Counted from the first letter of the stretch, positions 1-9,243 are shown. The stretch: DNA of 12,240 bases from Spirogloea muscicola (GCA_009602725.1 WELB01000111.1:262216-274455); one strand, 5' to 3'. Translations and numbers: made by a program. Notes: generated from the letters alone by a model not told the origin.

Positions 1-2215
1 AACGCGGCCGAGGATGCCGCGGGCGCGGCCGGCAACGGCTGGCCGCACTGGCGGCCGCGGCCGCGGGCCAAGGTGGCGGGCCCCGTGAAGACGGTGGTGC
101 TGGTGGTGATGGAGAACCGGGGGTTTGACCACATGCTGGGGTGGCTGCGCCGCGACCACCCCGCGCACCCGCCCGTCGACGGCCTCACCGGCGCCGAGTC
201 CAACCCGCTCAACGCGTCGCTGCCCGGGTCGCCGCGCGTGCCCGTGCAGGACCTCGCCGAGTTCGTGGACCCGGACCCCGGCCACAGCTTCCAGGCCATC
301 CGCGAGCAGGTGTTCGGCGGCAACTCGTCGCGCCACGTCGCGCAGAACCCGGCGCCCATGGACGGCTTCGTGCAGCAGGCGGAGAGCATGATCTCCGGCT
401 TCGGGGCCCGCGTGATGAGCCAGTTCCGGCCCGCCGCCGTGCCCGTGCTGTCGGAGCTCGCCGCGCAGTTCGCCGTCGTGGACTCGTGGCACTCGAGCGT
501 GCCGGCGTCGACGCAGCCCAACCGGCTGTTCATCCACAGCGCGACGTCGCACGGCGCCACCGGCAACCACGTCCCGGACCTCGTCCGCGGCTTCCCGCAG
601 AAGACGCTGTACGACAGCCTGGAGGAGAGCGGCCTGTCGTGGGGCGTCTACTTCCAGAACATGCCCAGCGTGCTGTTCCTGCGCAGCCTGCGCCGCCCCA
701 AGTACGCGCCGCGCTTCCACTCGTACGAGATGCTGCGCCTGCATGCGCGCCTCGGCCTGCTGCCCAACTACGTCGTGCTGGAGCCCGCGTACTTCGACAT
801 CGCCGGCCGCCCCGCCAACGACGACCACCCGTCGCACGACATCGCCGAGGGCCAGCGGTTCATGAAGGAGGTGTACGAGATGTTCCGCGCGTCCAAGCAG
901 TGGCACGAGATGCTCCTCATCCTCACGTACGACGAGCACGGCGGCTTCTACGACCACGTGCCCACGCCCGTGCGCCACGTCCCCTCGCCCGACGGCATCG
1001 TCGGCCCCAAGCCCTGGCGCTTCAAGTTCGACCGCCTCGGCGTGCGCGTCCCCACTGTCCTCATCTCGCCCTGGATCGACGCCACTACCGGTAACTCGAC
1101 ACGCCGGCCTCTATGCACTTGCACTCCTCGCCGCTCAGTCCTCGCAGTGCTACAGTGCATAGGGCAGGTTTGCTGTGAGGCTAGTGTAATGGCTGCGAGG
1201 CAGTGCCAACGTGCCCTCTCCGCGCTGCTTGCTGCAGCGCGGTCGGCTGACCTGACAGGCACCACCTCCTTCTCTGCGCTGCAGTGGTGCACGAGGGCAG
1301 CAAGCCCACACCCCACTCCCACTTTGAGCACTCGTCCATCCCAGCCACCATCAAGAAGATCTTCAACCTCAACTCCGACTTCCTCACCGCACGAGATGCA
1401 TGGGCGAGCACTTTTGAGGGCGCGCTCAACCGCAAGACACCCCGCACCGACTGTCCCAGTAAGCAGCCAAATCGCTTCAGGGTGCACCATTATTGACTGC
1501 CTGGTTCCTAGCATGTGATTTGCTCACGACAGCGACTTTGGATATCGGGAAGGGCAGCTGCTGAGTGCCTTGCATTTTGTTGCTCATGCATATCACATTG
1601 CAACCAATTTCGAGGTTTGCCAATGCACGGGGCACCAGAGCTGCCCGGCCATGCCACGAGTCAGACCTGAAAGCAGACCTATCGCGGGCATGTCTGTGCA
1701 GAGAAGATGCCCAGTCCTCCAAAAAGTCTGCGGCACGAGCCTGTGAATGAGGAACGTCTGCTCACAGAGTGGCAGCAGGAGCTGGTGATGCTGGCTGCAG
1801 CGCTCGTCGGCGACTCTGCAGCCTCCAATTTCCTTGAGGTGCCCAAGCGCATGACAGTGCGCCAGGGCAATGACTATGTCGAGAATGCCACGCGCCATTT
1901 CCTCGACGCCAGCCTGGCAGCCTTGAAGGTCATCCTCATTGCGCGTTGTGTTGCATGAATTTGCAATAAGCGTTATCTTCACTCAAATGGTATTATGACA
2001 CCTGTTGTTGCACAGCCTTTGACTTCTCGCATGTGGTAATTGGCCTCATCGTAGCCAAATTCTCTGACATGAGTCTCAGTGGTTGAGCGTCAGGCACCTA
2101 GCACTCACTCTGCAGCTTGTGCAAGATGCAGGCTGGCAAGGACCCAGATCGTATTGTCCTACCCTCTCGCCTCAGGACATCGAGAAATGGGGGGGCGGGC
2201 TCCCACTTCTTGTGA
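1..2215 (+). CDS. NPC: Non-specific phospholipase C (phosphoesterase family), 5' partial, 4 exons
   Basis: Family role: NPC enzymes hydrolyse phospholipids such as phosphatidylcholine to diacylglycerol plus a phosphorylated head group; plant members are secreted, membrane-bound or plastid-linked. Exons are <1-1090, 1285-1458, 1702-1928 and 2132-2215. Introns are 1091-1284, 1459-1701 (both phase 1) and 1929-2131 (phase 0). They join to 524 visible residues, close to full plant length (about 510-540). Visible motifs, counting from the first codon: MENRGFDH (37-44), STQPNRLF (around 170-177), EPAYFD (261-266), NDDHPSHD (273-280) and DEHGGFYDHVPTP (311-323, metal/catalytic centre). Exon 2 carries VVHEG and HSSIPATIKKIFNL; exon 3 carries LTEWQQELV and FLDASLAAL. 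The frame is open to base 1, so the start codon and any signal peptide lie outside the window. The last intron has a weak donor (AAG|GTCATC); without it the protein would stop at 1956-1958. Identity is near certain; the 3' exon is moderately certain. Confidence 0.9.
1091..1284 (+). other. Intron 1 of NPC, with an internal hairpin
   Basis: The donor is G|GTAACT and the acceptor is CTGCAG|TGG. Splicing rebuilds a Val codon and gives the family sequence TTVVHEG. The intron is 194 nt and contains no stop in the exon-1 frame, so retention would not stop translation at once but would shift the frame and replace the C-terminus with about 118 unrelated residues ending at 1518. Perfect 9-nt inverted arms (1111-1119 and 1154-1162), with a second 5-nt pair inside them, could fold the intron 5' half into a hairpin. 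Confidence 0.85.
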
Positions 2216-3728
2216 TGACTGTGACTGGCTCTCACCTTCCACAGAAGGATGGTAAGAGCCATTCTGTACCCTCACCACCTGACATTTCTTATACCTTGTA
2301 TACACTCTACATTATAGTGCACTGGCAATCGCATCTACAATACACTTATTGTGAATAGTTTACAAGCTGTATCAATTATTGGGCGGTCAAACGCTTCTCA
2401 AGCAGATGACGAGCTAATCACACTGTCACCAACTATTTTTAAAGCTGCCAATGTGGTGAGGGCCCTCTGGGCACAAGCTCGAGATTACACTTCACAGTTC
2501 AGCTTCTGTGACACTGAAGTGCATCACCCTCAGTTTAAGATGTGATTGGTTCCAAGCAAAACTTAGAGCTATGCTGAACTTGGCAACACAAAGATGAGGC
2601 AAGTGGCACCCGAGCAGGATAAAGCGAGTTGCCAGCAAAAGACGATGTGGCTTTGCACAGCTGCATATTCGCAGCAACCAATGGAAACAATGGTGAGGGC
2701 CAGCATCCGTGGCACCAAGACTTGTCATCTCTATTCGGCAACGCATGCCTAAGGGACATCCGCAAGGTTCAGAGTTGGGGTTGCAAGACAACGCCATCTG
2801 TTGCGATAGCCGAGCCTTCATTGGCCTGAAGGTAAGCTGGACCAGGAGTGTTGAGGGAAGGGGTGCAGGACCAGGAACAGCGAGAATGACAACAGAGGTT
2901 GGTGAAAGTGTCAGGCAGGTGAGAGAAAATGGTACATGCCCACCAGATTTTGTCCAGCAGACGGGAGCTGGCCAGCCAGCTGAATTCTGTACACACATCT
3001 GCAGCAGGCACTAAGCCCTCAAGCGCTGGTTCTCACTTCCGCTTGTCGCGCCCATATGTGAATCCATTTGCAGCGCCACTGCCAAGTCGCGCAAAATTCA
3101 CAATGAAACCATCGGTGAGGCTTCACTGGCATATCAACATTGCAGGCATGCCTCCCTATCGCATCTATCCACCCTAGTCCTACTATCAATTCGAGCTACC
3201 TTGGGAAGCAGTCCCTTCCCAGTGCTGACTATTTGGGTAGGCAGGATCTTGCATAGATTGAATTTAAGAAACACCCATAATTGATTTCGGCAAATACCCC
3301 AACACAAGATATTGCTCCATATGCTCTTCCCATGAGATACAAGGGCTGCATACCTGGGGTGTTCAAGGGCTTTGTCACCAGAAGCACTGGCGCGGGTGGG
3401 CAAAACAGGTGTGGATGTTGAGAGCATCCAAGCTTTGTGGTCAGCAAGGCGCTTGTCGCCAATGCTGCCGGAGCTCTTCCTCAGCGGCTGGCTGGCAGAT
3501 TGGGAGGAGCGCCAAGGGGGCGGAGGCAATGAGCCCGGCCCAGGCCCCGGGCCGTCCACGTCCCTTTCCCTGTCTCGTTCTCCCTCCGAGCAGCGCTCCA
3601 CTCCAGCCCCAGCAGGAGCAGCGTGCACATGCGAGGGAGCAGCCGACTGCACGGACGAACACTTACAGCTGGTCACAAGGGAGGCGCATCAGGAGCTCTA
3701 CTGGGCTCTCGCTGCACCACACCAAGTA
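2216..3728. other. Convergent interval between NPC and PRP40C, no recognised gene
   Basis: It contains the 3' untranslated parts of both genes. Bases 2216-3130 are of moderate GC and carry six G|GTRAG donor-like sites on the + strand. Short open frames (for example 2351-2545, 2629-2829, 2709-3014 and 2929-3177 on +) match no family I know. Bases 3355-3646 are more GC-rich and may form an extra PRP40C exon. I see no AATAAA or TGTAA close downstream of the NPC stop. Confidence 0.6.
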
Positions 3729-3761
3729 TCACCGCCACCTGCTATTCATCACTGTACTTGC
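3647..3761 (-). other. Candidate terminal GC-AG intron leading to an alternative PRP40C C-terminus
   Basis: Within the last exon, CAG|GCAAGT (intron starting at 3761) is the textbook GC-type donor. CAG|TCG at 3647/3646 is a possible acceptor 115 nt away, and both junctions are phase 0. The joined frame continues through a segment containing ERDRERD, similar in style to the Arg-Glu tail, and stays open to a stop at 3134 (1143 residues in total). A further donor-like CAG|GTATGC follows at 3354/3353. The simpler model stops at 3729. The choice rests on inference only. Confidence 0.4.
3663..3667 (-). terminator. Possible polyadenylation signal TGTAA for PRP40C
   Basis: TGTAA lies on the - strand about 62 nt after the stop codon at 3729. 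TGTAA is the usual poly(A) signal in many chlorophytes. A five-base match is weak evidence, and the same bases could belong to the candidate intron at 3647-3761. Confidence 0.3.
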
Positions 3762-6700
3762 CTGGGAGGGCTCGCTTGCAGACCGCTGCTCCCGTCGCAC
3801 CGGCCCCTCAGGGACGGCCTCGGGCATGTCCCTCAGTCTCTCTCTGTCCCAGCCGTGGTCTTTCTCAGTGCGGTGCTTGTGGGCATGCGAGTCGCGAGCT
3901 GCGTAATCAAGCCGAGCTCCATTCAGCCCCTCTGAAGATCTATCCCTTTGCCGCTCCCTCTCCCTCTCCCTCTCCCTCTCCCTCTCCTTCTCCATCTCCT
4001 TCTCTCTCTCCCTCTCCCTCTCCTTCTCCCTCTCCCTTGATTTACCTCCCTCACTTCCCTTCTCCCTCTCCTTCTCTCTCTCTCTTCCCCTCTCCCTCTC
4101 CCTCTCCCTCTCTCGCTCCCGCTCCCGCTCCCCCTCCGGCTCCCGCTCCCGCTCCCTCTCTCCCTCTTTGTCCTTCTCCCGCCCTCCCAGCTTTGCCTTC
4201 TCCTGCTCTATCCTGCGCAGGAGCTCATCGGCGTGCTTGACCCACAGTGCCTCGCGGTCTTTTCTGGGGAGGCTCAAGTATCGTCCATCGTCCTTGAGGA
4301 GCCTCTTTGCAGCCGACCACGACGACAGGACCCGCCGGCCCTTGGACTCCTCCGCCTTGGTGCTCTCCGCGTCCATCTTCTCAGTGAGCAGCTCCTTGTA
4401 TGCGGCAACTTGAGCCTGCCAGAAGCACAGCCATGTGAAGGAAGACAAGCGTAGCAACTTGGCATGACAATGTCACTCTGGAGATGCAAAGAAAGCGTTC
4501 ACATGTGCTTGTCCTACACATGGTTGGTGCTACCTATCCATCGGCCTTTCCTAGGGGTATAAAGGCTGCAGTCTCCTAAGAGGCCCTGCCCATCTTGCCA
4601 GCCACACTGTTATGCTCAATGCACTCGTGCAAGCTGACAATTGGTAGTGCTGGCTTTTGCTGCACCTTATGAAGCTCCACAACATGCTCGCGGAAAGCCT
4701 GCTCCCTTTCTGGGACCTCGAGCTCCAGAACTGCAAAGCGCTCATCCTTCTCCAGCCTGCTCCTGCATTCAGACCACGTGGCCTGCAGGAAGAAAGTGAA
4801 TTGCACTCAGAATTGTAGGAGGCTCACGCAGACGCTTCATCTGCAATGCGGAAGGGCTCACCACCTAGAGCTAGATAATTACAGGTTCACTGGGTTTCGA
4901 GTGCAATGCTTCAAGGGCTTGACATTTCGTTTCCAGCACTAGGATGTGTTGGGGCCCACCTCGGAGTCCTTGACCTGCTCGACAAGGAGGATACGAAAAG
5001 CAGCCAGCGCCTCTTTTCGACGGGCTTTGGCCTTCTCACGTGCTGCCTCCGCCTCCTCCCTCTCCTTGCGCTTTCGCTCCTCTCGCTCTCTCTCCCGCTG
5101 CTTTTCCTGGACACAAGACGAGCACAACAGAGAAATTGAGTCGCGTCCACAGACACAGCAAGCTTGACTGGCCGGGGTTTTTAAGGAGTGTAGGGTTTTA
5201 GCCAGGCTTGCACTGTTGATACTAATCAACACTCAAAAGCTTACTTTCTGGCTTCCATGTAGTGATGAGACAAACCTCCTCATCACGCTTGGCCTTGGCA
5301 GCCCGCTCCGCCTCCTGCTCCGCTTGTCTCAGCTTGCGCACGTGGGCATCAAACAGAGACTCCCGATCCTCTCTTGCAACCGCAAGGTACCTTGCTTCAT
5401 CCCGCAAGCCTTCCTTCACCTGTGACTCGCACAAGCATAACTCACATTTCACAATACATCCAGCACAACTGTGCTGTCACAGAGATAGTCATCTGCCTGG
5501 GTACAAGTACAAAGCTTAGATGTGCCAAAACAAGTATGAGCAATGGTGTTCTGAGACTGGCGCGACCTTGAGCCAGCGGCTATTGGCAGTGATGTCAGCC
5601 CGTTCTGCAAGCAGCGCCTTGAAGATTCCCGCAGCCTCCTCCCTCAGCACCCTCTGCCGCTCCTCTTCTGCCTTCCTCATGGGTGCAACTCTGCATGATC
5701 AGCAGTAGCTTGAATGAGCCCTAGCTTCTCACACACAATATATGGAGGACAAATTGAGGAGCTGTGGTGCTTGTGAACATACCGCTCCATGATCAGTGGA
5801 TCCCGGTGCTCCTTATCAAGCGCGTCACAACGCGGGTCTTCGCCCCAACGACTGGCAAAAGTCTCCGGCGTCGTACTGTGATCAAGTTCCTGTAGAAGTG
5901 CAAGAAGCCTACTGCATGAGGCGTGGGAATGGGCATGCTGATCTTAGCAATACCCAGGTGGTTGGCAGTCTTAGAGTATCAGATCACATATAGTGAGTGA
6001 CGCTCATTAGACCATGAGGATCTCAAGCTGTGACATTGCTAACCCACAGGGTTGAGATAGTGACGCACTTCAGCTACTTCCTCCAGCAGGTGCCGAAACC
6101 CCTCCGTGGCTTCCTTGAGGGCAGCGCGACGCTCCTTGCGCTCCTCCTCCGCCCGCGTCTTCACATACCGGTCGAAGATTGCTCGTCGCTCAGCTTGCGT
6201 TGGTATTGCCTGCACACAAGCAGCCTTGTTAGCGGAGAGAGCTTACCAAGATATCTGAAAAGGCAAGGAGACATGAAGGCAACAGGTCTTCTTCCATCAG
6301 TATGCAAGACTGAGATGTATCAAGCACTAAAGACCAACAGCGTAATTTTTGGAGAGTAGTAAAGGGTTAAGGAGAGCAGAGCATGATAATTATAAAAGCA
6401 TACAACATGACGTGACGTGCCTTGAAGCGAGGGTCAAATATGATCTTTGGCAGCTCTCTATCCCACTTGGAGAATGGAGCCACGCCCTTCTCCTTCAGCA
6501 TTTCCTGCAAAAGCGCATCAAGTGATGCACCACATGATCTTGAGGAGACGACCCTTTCAAGTCTCAGATAAATGAAAGGCTAGGATACGCTTACAAGTGC
6601 AGCGTAGTAAAATGGGTACTTGTGATAATGAGATTAGCACATAGTATTCTTGATAAGACGCTCGCAAGCTATGCATCTCATGATATAATATTGCTGGAGG

Positions 6701-9003
6701 GCCGCAACTGGCTGCATGGCCACCAGAAACAGCTGCCCACCTTGAAGTCCTCGGTCTTCTTCTCCTTGGCCGCCCTCTCACTCTCGCCGTCTGACGACGT
6801 ATCTGAGTCACTGGCCTCCTCATTTTCAGCCTTCACACCCTGCTCTTCCTGTGCAGCTGACAGAATTTCAATGACTGGCGCCATGGTTGGGGCCCCGGCC
6901 TCCGGCGGCTTCGGTCCGAGTATGCCGCTAACTGGAGCAGCTCCAGGTGACGGTGTGCCAGAATCCTGCATAGAGAGCAAGAGTTGTTGTATTAGACTTC
7001 ACATTGAGCACTGCAAAGTGGGACTCAAGCTCAGACGATCAGCTCGTCCATTCACAGAGCTCACCTTGAGCTTCTTCTTCACGAGGCTCAGAGGCGAGCC
7101 GAGGGAGGCCTTGTGGCCCACGGCCTCTCTCCCCCCCGTGCCAATGGCCGGCGTACTGAGCGCGAAGGCCCCGGGCTCCTTGCCCACCTTTGCCTCCTCC
7201 TCAGCCAGCCGCCGTCGCGAATCGGCAACCTCCTCTGGCACCTGCCAGCTGGTCGCCTGGTGCGATCCAATATTGTGGCGAGGAGTCAGACGTAGAAGTC
7301 ACACATGGCTTGTTACACTAAGTCATGACTGGTTGGTGCAAGAGTTCCTGGAAGCACGTAAGTAGCCGCGCAAATTGATCAGCCATATGTAAGAAGTTAG
7401 TCTGAAAGACAGGCATTAATGAGTAATGGGTAATACTACCTGCGACTTTGTGTTGTAATAGTACTTCTTCTTATCGTCTGTGGTCACGAGTGCCCAGTCT
7501 GACTGTGGTATACGTTCCCTGTGACAAGTATTAAGTGTGCTGTGTTAGGACAACTGTCAGCTCTGTTACAGGATTATAAGTCACCAGCACAAGACAGCAG
7601 TGGCACTCAAGTTGCTTGACATGCTCAATGTAGACGATGCAGGAGCTGTCAAGGATTCATGAAGGACACTGCTGACTATGATGCGCGTGAGTAGCCTGGC
7701 CATGAGCCTCACCACGCAACCGGCGTCGGCTGCGAGCTCACCTTCTCTACCTGACCAGACAAGGACGACGAGCCTTGAGACAAGTTAGAAATGCCATGCT
7801 CATACTAAAGCTCGATATAATAGTCAGGATTCAGTGTTTGTGCCCACTTACCTTCATCAAGCACAAGCTTCAAGAGAGGAGCCCTAGCTCGTCAAGGTCA
7901 GGGCACAGTTGTGATGCTTGGTCAAACAGAATGTGAACTGACAGATGGCATGTTCGTGACTGTTGGTAGACTCTCAGAAGCCCACCTCTCCTGTAAAGCC
8001 TGGCGGACGCTCGTACGTCGACTTGTTGGTGAGGGTGTTGTAGAAGTAGAGAATGCCATCACCCGACTTGTGCGCAGTCCACGAAGCGGCCTCCTCGTCT
8101 CTCGCCTGGGCCCTCTGGTCCCCCTTCACAGCCTCCGCCGGCCTCTTAGGGACGGGCAAGGGACTCATTGCCTGCATCCCAGCCGACACGCCGAGTCCCA
8201 GGGGAAGGGGGTGCGGGAGCGGACCGGCTCGTGGGGCTGAGGGCGGCCCACCGCCGGGAGGCGGCACAAGCGGAGACGGCGACGGCGCTGTGCCAGGCGG
8301 CGAAAAGAAGGGCCTTGGGTACGACGGCGCTCCCGAGTGGAAGGGGAGGGGTGCAGCAGGGTACCCAGCGTTGGAGCTTGGCGTGGGGCGTCCGAAGCCA
8401 GGACGGGCTGCGCTAGGGGCAGCGGCGGACGGCGGCGGGGGCCTGTTGAAGAATGGCCTGCTTGGCGAGATTTGGGCCGGTGGGTAGGGTGATGGGGAGA
8501 GGAAGCTCGGCGGCGGCGGCCCTGGCGGCGGAGGCAACCTCGAGTCGATGCCGGCCGGCGGCCTGGGCTGGTGCACCATCCGCCAGGGCGCAGGGCCGGG
8601 CGGCAGCTGCCGGAAGTGGTGCGCCCCACTCGCGAGTGCCTGCAGTGCACGAAAGAGCAGTTAGGAAGCCTTTCGTGTAATTGTAATGAATCAAGGCTAA
8701 ATTGGCCAAGCACAGAGGCAAGCACATCTGATGACATACGTTACTCAATGCACTTGAAAACCTGCTCAGTAACCACGACTCAAGACATGAGATCAAAGGG
8801 TTTATGGTTTAGTATTTCAAAGTGTGAGGGTCAAGGCATGCTGTTGCTATAAAATAAGTTAGCACTACACTGCAGATCGCAGCTAGGCTGGCCTGGGGAT
8901 AAGGTCAATGTCAGTCCAAGGGTGCAGGGTTCAAGTCGGACTCAGCAAGCGTGGACGATGTATACCGGAGGCCCCATGTGACTCCGTGATGGCCCTCCAA
9001 GGC

Positions 9004-9047
<44 letters not shown>

Positions 9048-9178
9048 AGATGACTGCCTCCATGAAGCGGCGGCAGGTCCAACATGCCGCCGCCGGCGGA
9101 CGGCCGGTCGGGCGCGGAGGGGGGCGGCGAAAAGGGCAGGGCGTAGCCGGCCGGCTGCGGCTGCAGCGGCGTCGCCAT
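3729..9178 (-). CDS. PRP40C: Pre-mRNA-processing protein 40C / TCERG1-like WW-FF domain protein, 14 exons
   Basis: A nuclear scaffold. In this family WW domains bind proline-rich splicing factors, and FF domains bind splicing and elongation factors including the phosphorylated RNA polymerase II tail. Exons: 9178-8966, 8639-7986, 7750-7713, 7518-7440, 7256-7065, 6965-6741, 6504-6421, 6209-6069, 5889-5783, 5690-5567, 5419-5276, 5106-4960, 4782-4666, 4415-3729; 983 residues. The start is the first in-frame ATG, in a GCCATGG context. Q14 spans residues 45-58, followed by a Pro-rich region to about 250. WW1 is about 256-287 (W258, YFYN 269-272; the second Trp is replaced by Tyr280, as I recall for plant relatives). 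WW2 is 308-336 (W310, YYYN 321-324, W332, P335). An acidic Ser linker lies at about 440-455. FF domains are near 462-516, 525-583, 596-650, 697-755 and 758-826. A charged helix (about 650-696) precedes FF4, and an Arg-Glu tail covers about 834-915. Intron 7 is GC-AG. The C-terminus may instead be spliced onward at 3762. Confidence 0.92.
3954..4190 (-). repeat. Homopurine (sense-strand) low-complexity coding tract encoding Arg-Glu repeats
   Basis: On the + strand this is almost pure pyrimidine (CTCCCT/CTC units). Uninterrupted runs cover 3954-3993, 3995-4038 and 4054-4114 (61 nt). On the mRNA strand it is GA-rich and encodes RE/ER/EK dipeptide repeats (about residues 834-915 of PRP40C). Alternating Arg-Glu or Arg-Asp regions occur in splicing factors as RS-like low-complexity domains. 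The part beyond 4115 includes CG-containing units that encode Arg with CGG. Confidence 0.9.
6210..6420 (-). other. GC-AG intron (PRP40C intron 7)
   Basis: Exon 7 ends in PRFK at 6421 and is followed by GCACGT, not GT. The acceptor is GTGCAG|GCA at 6210/6209. Joining at these points gives FDPRFKAIPTQAERR, which is co-linear with the conserved FF1 of plant PRP40C. The nearest GT donor, four bases downstream, would shift the frame. Length 211 nt, phase 0. Confidence 0.85.
7713..7750 (-). other. 38-nt microexon (PRP40C exon 3) between the two WW domains
   Basis: Acceptor GGTCAG|GTAGAG at 7751 and donor GCGTG|GTGAGG at 7712. It starts in phase 0 and ends in phase 2, exactly what exons 2 and 4 require. 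It encodes VEKVSSQPTPVA plus two bases of Trp302. From memory, the spacing and the VQPTPV-like string match the inter-WW linker of plant PRP40C, which is why I accept such a small exon. A strong donor-like site (GAGAAG|GTGAGC at 7741) lies inside it; using that site would shift the frame into exon 4. Confidence 0.85.
9005..9046 (-). repeat. Pure (CAG)14 microsatellite encoding Q14 in PRP40C exon 1
   Basis: Fourteen uninterrupted CTG triplets on the + strand read as CAG in the PRP40C frame (residues 45-58), directly after a Leu encoded by CTG. The purity suggests recent or ongoing length variation. Confidence 0.95.
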
Positions 9179-9216
9179 GGCGCGTCGGCCGGGGCAGCAC
9201 AGCCGGCTCAAGATGC

Positions 9217-9243
9217 TCAGGCGCCGCTTTGAAGCTCGCTCAT
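9217..9243 (-). promoter_or_regulatory. Possible upstream ORF in the PRP40C 5' leader
   Basis: An ATG at 9243-9241 opens an 8-codon frame (MSELQSGA) that stops at 9217, 38 nt before the main ATG at 9178 and in another frame. If transcription starts upstream of 9243, this uORF would precede the main start. The transcription start is unknown. Confidence 0.3.

Noticed and set aside
141-1094. 317-codon + open frame rich in Arg, Ala and Pro
   Set aside because: It is a shifted-frame shadow of NPC exon 1, caused by extreme third-position GC.
948-1514. 188-codon - strand open frame
   Set aside because: It is antisense to NPC exons 1-2 and gives no recognisable domain; it is a by-product of GC-rich coding DNA.
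73-1518. Single continuous + open frame of 481 codons covering NPC
   Set aside because: After 1090 it reads intron 1 and then exon 2 in the wrong frame. The conserved VVHEG...FEHSSIPAT sequence is recovered only by splicing 1091-1284, and the GTG at 73 is not the start because the frame is open to base 1.
3372-3935. 187-codon + open frame
   Set aside because: It overlaps the PRP40C last exon in antisense and its composition is explained by the reverse of the Arg-Glu and Pro-rich segments.
7974-8579. Start of PRP40C at the ATG near 8579
   Set aside because: The frame is open upstream to a good acceptor at 8640, and exon 1, with an ATG in a strong context and Q14, joins it in phase 0. The inner ATG remains only as a fallback start.
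8928-8937. GGTTCAAGTC, resembling a tRNA T-arm or pol III B box
   Set aside because: The flanking bases do not form an acceptor stem, D-arm or anticodon arm, and it lies inside PRP40C intron 1.
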